A stretch of 64,000 nucleotides of DNA, from the NCBI RefSeq assembly GCF_021155765.1, contig NC_060112.1:25200001-25264000 (forward strand), given 5' to 3'. A model generated the notes under the pieces. That model made no database searches. It was not told where the DNA came from and saw nothing but the letters and a program-made list of their open reading frames with translations. Both the position numbers and the translations under genes were made by a program. Source of the stretch: Diprion similis (Eukaryota > Arthropoda > Insecta > Hymenoptera > Diprionidae). Of this stretch, positions 49,906 through 61,580 are shown piece after piece. Each line of letters starts with the position of its first letter. Positions within the stretch are counted from its first letter, which is position 1.

Positions 49906-52900
49906 GAGAAAAGAATTGCCTCTCTAATCAAAATCTATACTGTTACTTTCATCTAACAATAAATTGTATTTGATATCTATCTATTTGTTGTAGGTATAAG
50001 CTATTTGCTATTCAAATACGCGTTAGATATATCTGTTTGAATTATAATTCTGTAACAAAAGCGTTGCTGCTACTGCTGCTGCTGCTGCTGCTGCTAGTGC
50101 AGGTTGATTATTACTGCAACTTAAGCGATTTCGTCTCCTTTTTGCTCGCAACGACTTCGAGGTCTATAAATAACAACAGCACAAGCAGCGGCAGTAACAG
50201 CAGCGCCACGATCTACTCCGTTTGAAAATTCACTTCCAACGAGAAGCTGGTTGGCTGGCTGCCTGCCTGGCTCTGGCTCTGGCTATGGCCCTCACAATCA
50301 GCTTCGCCTTACTAAGCTACTATTACTACTACTTTGCATAGCGGGTTCCGTTTTTGTATTTTTTTTTGTTCCTTGTCTGTTTTCACCTTATCTTTCTCTC
50401 TCTCTCTCTATTCATTATTATTATTATTATCATTATTTAAAAAGATTTATTTTCATTCTTCTTCCTTCTTATTGTATTTTTTTCAATCTTTTTATCGTTT
50501 GCCACTGTCGAATCAATGCGGCCTCAGTGTGGATAAAATATTTTAGCTATGAATAATATTTTCGATCTAAGACTGTTTTAAGTTTTTTCAAATTCAACCA
50601 ATTTCGACAAGTAATAGCTCAACTTAAATCATCATTCACTACTTCAATTGACCGAATAGACAATTTGGGTAAAATCAATACATATGTATAATAACAGATT
50701 ACGTATAATAAACTAATTAATGCTTGATTTTGAAATATATTGATCATATCGAAAGTCAAATTTTTTTTAGTGAAAAGCGATCTTCGGGGAATTCATTTAC
50801 GAACAAAATGCGAAGCTATTTTATTACTTGCAATTAGAGGAATTGTACGAAATTGGTTATATGCAAAAAATTATTGACTCTATACCGTTTTGTTTTTTTA
50901 TTTTTATATATAAATTTTATCGGTTTATCTATTGTTCTTTTTTTATTTACGTACCTATATGCAAAGTCAATTTCGAGAGAAAAAGCAGTTGTTTTGTCAG
51001 GTCTATCAACATTCATAAATTCAGATAACACGTAACCTCAAAAATGTTTGTCGCCCTGACAAAACAACTGCTCTTGCTCCCGAATTTTAGCGCAAGCGAA
51101 TTCGATCATTCAGTCGTTGGCAATTCACTCTGTATATACATATATTCTACTGAATTTAATAAACTTTTTGATTTCACTAGTTTTTTTTTTTTTCCCCACC
51201 ACAGCGAGTCTACCGTGTGATCATTTATCATGAAAATTTAACACGCCCCTTTGCTATACAATTCCTTTCACAATTTGATTCCAACTATACATCAACACCA
51301 CCTGCTGAGATTTATTGGGCAGATTTATTTCACGCCGTTGAGCGTATGAAAATTCCATCTGTATCCCATCATTTGGAACACCATCAGCCTGCAATCTGTA
51401 ACCAGCATAGTCGTCTTCTGACATACGCGATAAATTTCTCTCGCATTGTTAACGTTGTAACGTATATAATTTTCAGCCTCCTCTCTCGTATTCATACAGC
51501 AATTCGTTAAGTACCCCAGAGGAGCATGTAATAACTAGAACAGCGAGCGAGGAGGATTAATTGTACATACATAAGAAAAAATTTCATTATTATTAGATGA
51601 AAATTTAACAAACTTCATGTATTTTACATTATTTCAATCTTTATTAGTTTTATTTATATTTATTGTAAGTTGTGAACACGATGGCGATATAGATTTGCGG
51701 CGATCAAGTGAAGTCTGCGAAGTCTAATATCCCGTACGTATATGTATTATACATATCTACATATGGGAAGTCCGTTAGGTGTCGGTTTGTTAGATGGGCG
51801 CGACTCGTTGGGCGGCAGCAAGGCGAGAGAGAGAGAGAGAGAGGGAACGAGAGAGAGGCGCCAGGGCGGAGGAAAACCCTCCGCTGCTGCGGCGGCAGCA
51901 AGGTTTAGATGAGGTTTCGTCTTCAGCAGGTCTTCGGCTCGTCTTTATTTCTCTATTTATCACTTTTCGCTCCTCCCTCTCCCCCTCCACCTTTATTGGT
52001 GCCGCTGGTTTCTTTCATAACTATATTCCTAGTGAATTTAACACCGATCAGGGTTAAATACGCCTACATTTATGCAGTTCTAGTTACATGTTAACAAAGT
52101 CGCCTACGCCTGCATACCGGCAACCGGGAGTACATTTTACCGATCGACATTTGTTTGTCACGAGTTTGAAGCTGGCTGGTTATGGAGGCTTTTAGAATGA
52201 ATTTTTATTTACTTCGCGCTCTCAGGATCTTTGGAATTGAAACTTTGTAAACTATATAATAAAGAAAAAAACTTACTCATTGTTTTTGAAAAGTCAACTC
52301 CCAATCAAAAAGTTATTATCACAAATTGCACTGCAATGATGATTTTGTTGTTTTTTTTTTTTTTTTGTCACTAATGTTTCGTCACGTAAACGTTACTTAC
52401 TTCAGACTCGTCAATTGTCTCGTCGTTCACGATTGGTTGACTTTTTATCGTAGTCTGTTTAACCAACCAATCATAGACCGTGAGACAAATGTTGATCGGA
52501 AAAATATACTCTGGGTTACCGTGTTATGCTGGCATATTTCGGTAAAATGTAGTTTTAATCGTGTAAATACAGGCTAATTAAACTTGTTTTATATTTTCAA
52601 GCCGTTTAATATTTTATGCATGAAGTAATTCAATATATAATTCAATATAAGTTAGCAATATATTTAACTCATATCCAATTCAAATGTAACGTACAATCAA
52701 AGATTTCTGGAGAATTTTGACTGCAACTATTATTTACAAAAGCTATAGTTTTCGTTCTTTATATACTAGGATAAAAATAGTTGCACCGGGAAAAAGTAGA
52801 AAAATAGATACACGGATTGATAGATATAGATTCTCCCTCGAATCAAAGCTGTGAAATTGACTCGTATATACTTATTATGTACATATATATATATACTTGT

Positions 52901-55127
52901 ATGAGATTGAGGAAGAAATTCTAAATTAGAAAAGTATATGTATATACAATGCAACAAAGATGATGATAACAAATGATCTGTCTTATGGTTGCGTTTTTTT
53001 TTTTTATTCTTTATTTATTTAAATACTCGTTTACATTTGAATTTCTATCTTTTCCCAGTGAAAAAAAAAAAGAAATAGAAAAGAACAGTACAAATCGTTG
53101 TAGGATACATTATAGGTGTATACACTTTGATGAGAGATCAGGTTTTAACGATCGCAGCTGTTCGCAATGTAATAATAATCAAGAGATAAATTTAGATCGA
53201 TGTATAAAAAAAAAGAAGGGGGGAGGGAGGGATCGTAGAATCTGTATACAAAAGAAAATCTTTTCGGTACACAAACAATTTATCTATGGAAATATATATT
53301 GAAGTGATGCCAATGTTTATACATGAAATCTTGTTTAATATTCCTTATACAGGGTGGCCACTCAAATCTGAAAAACTCGGGATCGTTAGTGAATTTGAAT
53401 CGTTTAAAGTTGAAATAAATCCTTCGTACGGGAAAATTTATTCGTTTTCAAAAAAGATCGACAAAAAGACGAAGAGAAAAATATAAAAATCTTGATCGAA
53501 TTTAGGATCAAAAAGGGTCAAAAATTTTCTGGAAAAATTGAATTTTGAACGATAAAAAACCTGAAAATTTTATGTTATTTATTTAGCAAAAATCAATGGT
53601 CACGTCCCTGTCACACTTTAAACATCGCGTTATATGCTCGTGGATATTTTTTACCTCCTTCGATTTTTTCCCAACCCTTCTTTCTACTTTTCTCCTTCAC
53701 TTCTCCCTCCCTTCTTTATACCAACGCCGCAACCCTTCGTCGCCCTTCGCTGACGATGAACGAAACTCGCAAAATGCGCCGCCGTTGTTATTCGCCAGTC
53801 CGGCAGCAGTTCGAGATCGATATTCAGAAGCACCGGCTGATTTCTGACAAAACCCTCCCACTTTTTTTCCTTCTTCTTTCCCACCTTCCCTCGCACTCTC
53901 TCTCTCACTCTCCCTCTCTCTCGACGGCGACGAAGAGAAAACACGACGCGAGTTCCTTCAGAGTGACGTAGGTATACCTACGTATTAAAGTTATACTCGT
54001 TAAAGCTGACGGTTCGATTTCCCTCTCTGTATACGTATAAAAACGCGACCTATAATGCATAGTCCGATCGTCGTTGTACGATAAACACGAGCAATTAATA
54101 TGTGTTCGGTAAGGAATGGTAGTAATAATTTTGAAAATTATATTTTGTACTTTTTATCGTTTTTTTTTTTTTTTTTTTTTAACACGATATGTTATGTCAC
54201 CGATCGTGAAGGCTGTTACAGTGAAATTCGAATGATTATACTTGAAGAAAATTTCAGGGAATTTATGCAAAACTTATCGACGTTTTTTCTTTTTTTTTTT
54301 TCTCAACGTGTGCAATTTTGATGATAAACTGCGTCATAGTGATAACGAATTGGGTATACGAAAAATATTCCGACACTTCAAATTAGGAAAGTTTCAAGAA
54401 ATACTGAACAATCGTGATAAAATTCTCAATAATTACTATAAAATGATGGTCACACATTTACATTATATAACAAAATGTTTATCGTTGTTCAAACAATATC
54501 GGAATTCGTTGCACATAAGAATAATGTAAAAAATTTTATTTCACCATTTTTCATTAGTCTCAACTTCGTCATTAAAATATTTTACGCAAGATATTGAATT
54601 TTGGGAAAAATTGAAGAAAAAAAAAAAAATTTATTCAGAAGAATAAGAAACTCCTGTTTATGTGCACATGTTGGTTTTTTTTTTTTTTTTCCTTCTTTTT
54701 ACCTTGAAAAAACAGACACGAGTGATTGTAAACACGACCCAGATATGAAGAAATTGATATAAACCGAAATTCTCAGAGAACTACGTACAGTTGCACGAGA
54801 CGAGTTACTATAAGCACATTATGTTCAAGTTGAATTGAGCTGTATTTAGGTTAATTGATCGTAACTCAAGTATTTCGATATATTGAAATAGCTTACGAAG
54901 AGTAGTAACGACACTTCGTTACTTTTTTTTTATCTTATTTATTTATTTATATATTTTTTTCATTTTTCTCTTCGAGTTTCTAAGTCCTTTTATAAAAGAG
55001 CCATGTCACAAATTATCGAATATCTCGAAATGTTGTCACCGCGTTAAAACCCTTGCCCGTTGGCTGCTGGTCAAATTATAATCGCAGGATAATAGAAGCG
55101 TCGATTATCGTTAACGTGTAATATTTC

Positions 55128-55182
<55 letters not shown>

Positions 55183-55697
55183 CTCTGTGACTTCCACTTG
55201 TTTTATTACTTATAGGTACTTGTTACACCTATGCACGTATCGTGCGAGCCGTGAACCATAGTAATAATAATGATAATGATAATTATAACGATAATATCGA
55301 TATTAAGAACCAAACGAGCCGTAGGCTGCACTCGTCGCTTTTATCGCCTGCAAAAAGGGATTCAAGAAGCTGTCTTCAATTTCTCTCTCTCTCTCTCTAT
55401 ACATACATATATACATATATAAATAAATGTATATGCACACACATGTAAGGCGAAGGGGAGGGGATCCTGTATTCATACACGGGTACGCATACCACCCACA
55501 CGCGGCCCACGGTGGAAGAACAGGGTTAACCGACAGCAGCAACAGCGAGGAGCTTGAGGTTAAAGGGGAAGCAACGCTGCTGACGCCCAGCTGAACGAGT
55601 ATGTAGAGAGGATAACTCGTCATGAGCATCATCCTCCTCCTCGTCCTCCTTCTCCTCGTTCCCGGGGCAATGCCTACGCTCCTGCAACGTTGATAAG

Positions 55698-55730
<33 letters not shown>

Positions 55731-56648
55731 CACATACATATGCTTCCGTGTACCCCTCATGTAGGCACTACGTCTATACACGTATACCGTAATACGTGTA
55801 TAGATGTGTTATATATCGGGTTTTTATCCGACGGATTATCGAGCGCCGACCGGCCTCGAGGTAGGCAAGCATGTACATACTTATAATACATATGCGCAGC
55901 GGTGTGCAAACCGTAAGGAGGGGGGGGGGGGGGGGGGGTGAGACCGTGGGCGGATATTTTACTCGTTATTATTATGGTTTTCTTTTTCATCTTTTCATTT
56001 TTTTTATTTTTTTTTTTCCCCCTCTTGTTTTTCCTTTTCGGTTCACCTTTTCCCACTTTTACTTTGGAATTTTTTTTCTCCCTTTTCTTCTTTCGTTTCA
56101 TCTCGTGCTTTGGATATTTTAGATAAAACAAAAAAAAAAAACACTTTTTATCCAAAATTGTTTTTTCTACTTCAATTTTTGAGGATAGGTGTTTTTTTTT
56201 TTCAAAATAATAGAATAGGTAATAAGAAAATCTGAAGCCAATTCACGGGGTTTTTTTTTCCCAAGATTACCTCGATTTTCCCAGATTTCCAACGGGTTAT
56301 ACCTGCGACGTACGTGCTTTTTCGTTACCGTAGTCCGTGACACGGATTCGTTACGCCTGTACGCGAGCGTAGTGTAGAAGCATTCGGGTATCCTAGACAT
56401 AACCGAGAATCCCTCCCCCCCCCCCCCCCCCCCCCCCTCTCCCAATCCAGGGGATTCCCCTATACATACGCAGTTCCTAGTTCACCACGTATTGCCTATT
56501 ATAGGAACTCTAGCCTCTTCTTACCGGCGCTTAGGAACTAATCGGAAGATATTCTGAAAGATAGTTAATTTCGCTTCAGGTCCTTTATCTTTCTTATTAT
56601 TTCTTTCATGTAACAATATATATATATTAACATGAAAGAAATAATAAG

Positions 56649-56694
<46 letters not shown>

Positions 56695-57406
56695 GTATGT
56701 ATATAAATTTGAACAAATCTCGAAATCCGTTATATAGATATTTTTGTTCCACGGTGATTATTTGCAATGTTAAAGGTACCGACAGATGAATAGAATAAAA
56801 ATTTTTACCGAGTTATTAAGTTTCTTTTTTCACAAACTTCAGTCGGAGAAAAATAATTTTGACGATGGCATTAATAAATCGTATATTATATTATAGGTAA
56901 AAGTATGAAATCTAAAAGTAACTGACAATGGGAAAAAGATTGCCAACGAATGCGAAGAGTTTGATAAGATAATTCGGTGTATTTGTACGACAATAATAAT
57001 CTTTATCTACTTTTGAAATTTTTTTTTTTTTGTTTTTCTTGTTCAATTATTATTATTATTATCATTATTATTATCATCATTATTTTCTTTTAATTCCTTA
57101 CACAATAATTGTTTATCATTCGCGCAATACATTTCTCTTGATCGATTAGCTCAATCCAGGCATTCATGCAGCAAACTGCATCATGGCATCTGCAGAAAAA
57201 TAGATCGATCTGTTTCGTATATCTAATAACAATTGCGAATCGATGCAGCCACAATGTGAAATTTTTGCTGCTTTGCAAAGTATGGTTACATACCTTAGCA
57301 ATTACGCAAATATGTAGACAGGCGTATAGACATGTTTTGTGTTGTAAAATAGTTACGCCAAAAGTATTTGTGCACTTGCCGCACGCGTTCTACAGCTAGA
57401 TACATA

Positions 57407-57438
<32 letters not shown>

Positions 57439-59295
57439 TCTATATGTACGTAACCTCAATTCTTCGGCACAAATATTATATATGTATCTCATATAAATGG
57501 ATAATCTAACTAGATTCTAGTTTCAATTACAATGTATAAAATCAATGATTTTCTCAATGTATTTACAATAATATAATATGTATTTTAGTATCTTAATAAT
57601 GTTCAAATACTATAAGTACAAGTATAATAGAAAGAAGCGAGTATTTTACACAATTTAATACATGAATAATAATAAATTGTAAGTGGAGAAAAAAAGAAAT
57701 GATTTTTTTTTATATATACATATATATTGTTTTTTTTTTTTTTTTTTTGCAAATATAAAAACCGGATGTGCTGAATGATTTTCCACTCTTGCGAAAATAC
57801 TGCAGCAGGCCTTTGCCCTCTGTGCGCTATTTTTCATAATTCTTTTATTTTATTTTCTTTCTCCTTTTTTTCTATTTATGAAACAATTCGGCACGTGTGT
57901 GTCTAATTGTAACGGTCACCTCGCGGTGAACCGACTGTAATTGTGTAACAGCGATTCCGCGTGTATTAGAGAGTCTAATTAAATGTTATTGAAGCAGGTG
58001 GAACGATTTGAAAATGCAAGAAGTTGAGAAAAAGTTGGAAAGTATATTGTTTTCACACGTGAACGAGAGAAAAACGCTCGAAATTCTTTAGAGACAATAT
58101 TTGGCGAATGAAATCGTTTCGTATTCGATTATTCAATTATTCAAATTGAATTTCAGATGAAATTTACAGAAACTAAAGGTCAATACACAACGGGGGGAAT
58201 TTTTATTTTCGATGACGAGAAATATTTAAACTACACGAATTGCGATTCTTCGTTGCATATAATCGAGATCGAAGGTAAAAAGTGAAAAAGAAAAAAAAAA
58301 AAAAAAAAAAGTTAGTTACGTTAACGTACATACATCGGGAGGTAAACTATCGAAAAATCATTATTGCATATAATTTTATAATGACGTTACAAAATATGAG
58401 TAAAAATATGAGTTTCTCATGGTTTACTAAATTTCAGACATTCCGAGTAAAGCTGATTTTTCCAAAACATGCATCGCTAACATTAAAACGTTTACTAACT
58501 TCATACTCATATACATACATATAATGTATTATCTGGATTTTTTTTTGCTTATCACTGTATCTTCGTATTTGAAAATTAATTTGCTGCTAGATGATACTTC
58601 CTACATATTCTCTTTGCAACGGTATCACAGTTAGTTAGGCTGTAAACAGGCAGTAAACATCAACATATATTAGATGTACCTGTGCACGTTAGGGTGGCCT
58701 TTATTTTAGAGTTGGAAAAATTTTCATTGAGACGCCCCCAGATCTGTTTCTAATCATTAAAAAAAAATCAAAAAATCTGGGTAAGATTTTTGAAGACGTG
58801 CCTCTAAGAGCCGAAAGTCTTAAATGTAAAGTACATGTATAGTTTTTATAATCATTTATTTGGTTTTGCATGACTTTGGTATAAATCAAGGGACCGATTT
58901 GAAACTTGGAAGAGTTGTTGCTTGTAATGATAGAAACAAACCCTGAAAATTGAAAAACTTTATAATTATTGTCCCTTTATATATAAGTCTAATAAAAAGT
59001 GATGCTATTGAGCTTATATAAAAAAAAAAAGAAATACATTATAAAATTATGATAAAATTTTGATATTTTCACGGTTCGTTCCTGTCATTATAAACAACAA
59101 ATCTGCCAACTTTCAAATCGATCCCTCAATTTATACCAAAGTCATACAAAACGAAGTAACTGGTTATAAAAACTACGTGTACTTTACACACTTAAGACTT
59201 TCGGAGCCTAAAGGCACGTGTCCCAGTTAACGTAGAGGCTTGAAATTTGACACAGATTTTTTTTTAACGATTTGAAAAACATCTGGGGGTGTCCC

Positions 59296-59327
<32 letters not shown>

Positions 59328-59940
59328 ACGATCACCAAATAAGGACCAGGATACATTTTCAATAAGAATATATTTTACCCAATTCACATATTCTTTTAAT
59401 TTTGTTGTATAGAAAAGTGTAGGTATATAATATTTTTAGATTATGCAAGTGATGAAATGTTAGAACAGTTGAAAAGCGGTGCAGTAACAACTATAAATTT
59501 CTCTCGGTGCTGCACGTGCATTTGGTATAATATGTGTAACGTCCGCATGTATGGAGGAAAGCTATTATTGGTACAGCGTCGACGGCGACGTGACGTTGCA
59601 GCAGGGCGGGGTTCGGTTATGCGGAGTAAAGGGCGAGGGCGAGGGCGAGGGCGAGGCAAATGCCTTCCTTGTCTCGGCTCGTTGACGTTGACGCAATCTA
59701 CCCCGTCACCGTCTCACAACGCCATTTTGTACCTCCTGCCACGCTGCTGCCGATGTGCATGCAGGCGTCGAATATATATCTATGTATGTATAAGGCAGAC
59801 CCACCTACGTTTATTGGTACACATGTCACACACATCCATTCATACTGCCAGCGCTCTGCAATCCGTTCCTGTGGCTCGTATTCCATATTACATATTATAT
59901 CTAGATATACATAGTTTATACCTTCTGCCGTTACTTACTC

Positions 59941-59971
<31 letters not shown>

Positions 59972-61511
59972 CACTTACTTACTCAGACTCGTTGCTGAAT
60001 GAAATGCTTTGGTACCGCTTCGACGTCGCCCACACCTTATTCTCTGTCTCGTGTATGCTATGTGCACTTTGAATATATACCTTGTATATGTACGTTTTGA
60101 TTCGTTTTATACATACATACATACATACATACATACATACATACATACACTCACGTCTCTGTTCGATGAAGCGACGATGACGATGCGGTGTATGCGAGGT
60201 GTGGGAAAGTTTTTCAAAAACTCATCTAAATGTAATCAAAGCTGAACTTTTAGGCTGCACTGCTATTTCGCTCATCGTTAATCACGATTTATCGCCATTC
60301 GATGTACGAACGTATTCTTAAATGGTTACTACTTACGGTGTTGATACTTTATTAACTTATTTGTTAATAATTTATTAAGCATGTATACTGATATTTGGAA
60401 TTGGTTTTTTTTCTTGCATCTGGAAGCGCTTTCGATTTCGGTATTGACGTATATACCGTCAAATATCTAATTGCTCTAAAGTTCACGTATCGGAAATGTG
60501 AAAAAGGGATCGACAACGCGGTTCTGTATACAATTCTGGACAACAACACTCTTTTCATGAATTTTTTGTTTTGTCCAGAAAGAAAGAAATGGCATACCTT
60601 CTACGAAATTGCAATAGTCAATTCGTAGAGTTGTGAGTATTCAACAATTGTCGGTATAATCATCATCATTGTACTCAGTGGATTACACGGAAATTTATGA
60701 TACCGTAACGTAAAGACGTGTCGATTCCAACAGTTGTTGAGTCGAGTGAATCTGGGAAAGAGGGGGCAGCAAGTCAGCCCTGACGAAAGGATTCGCGTAA
60801 GCCAGTTAACCACGTCTTTGATCTCTTCGTGACGTGTTTTAAGTTTTCGCTTCTCTATTTCGCTACGAATTTTTTTCCTTCCTTGTTCGACTTCTTCTCT
60901 ATTATAGTATCGCGCTTTTCATCAACTATAGGTACCAGCAGTAGTACCAACAACTGGCACGATAGTCGTCTTCCATTCCAGTGACGGTGGTTTGGTCTTT
61001 CAGTCTAAAGTCGAAGAGGGGCACAACATCGTCGTCGTCGTCGTCGTGCCGAGAGGTTGTTTCAACCGACCCTACGTAAGGTGGAACGAGATGGAAGAGA
61101 CGAACGAACTCGGATCCTTGAGGGCAAGATGAAACGAACCAGAGTGAGAGAGATAGATAGAAAGAGAGAGAGAGAGTGAGATGATACAGGGGGGACCGAG
61201 GAACGAGTCGCCAGATGGGATGCCGGATGGGGTGCAGGCCAGTAAGAATTCGTGGTGGCAATGCAGGGGGTCAGGTGAGGCTAGGCCATGGCAAGAGGTT
61301 GTCCTCCTCCTCCTCCTCGCGGGCGAGGCAGGCAGGCAAGCAGTCAGGCAGTCAGGCAGGCAGGCAGGCAGGCAGGCAGACCAGGCGAGGCCAGTGTGTA
61401 GAGGTATTGATTGCCCGGGGCGACGGAGGACCCCCCTTTTCATGAGAGAGCTACGCGTCGTTCGTTCTCCTCCAACATCACCAAGTCTCTCCTGGCTATA
61501 AACCCGGCTGG

Positions 61512-61580
<69 letters not shown>

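Larger units (their letters stand above)
45182..52107 (+). other. Midnolin intron 2, part 3
   Basis: No gene recognised. Contents: a TTC array at 45338-45367, a T run near 46350, a C-rich run near 46825, a tRNA-like sequence at 47371, an A-rich run at 47595, a GC-rich island at 47660-47830, an inverted repeat at 47976, a C14 run near 48805, T/A runs at 49720-49900, a CTG array near 50070, a 17-bp stem at 50985 and a GA-repeat plus GC-rich island at 51780-51910. Confidence 0.6.

Noticed and set aside
51217..51510. Open frame of 97 codons that looks moderately protein-like
   Set aside because: No family recognised, no good splice sites or start context, and it lies in a long intron. Support is insufficient.
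59457..60002. Open frame of 181 codons on the plus strand
   Set aside because: Depends on GGGCGA and ACTT repeats (Gly-Arg and Leu-Thr runs). No recognisable family.
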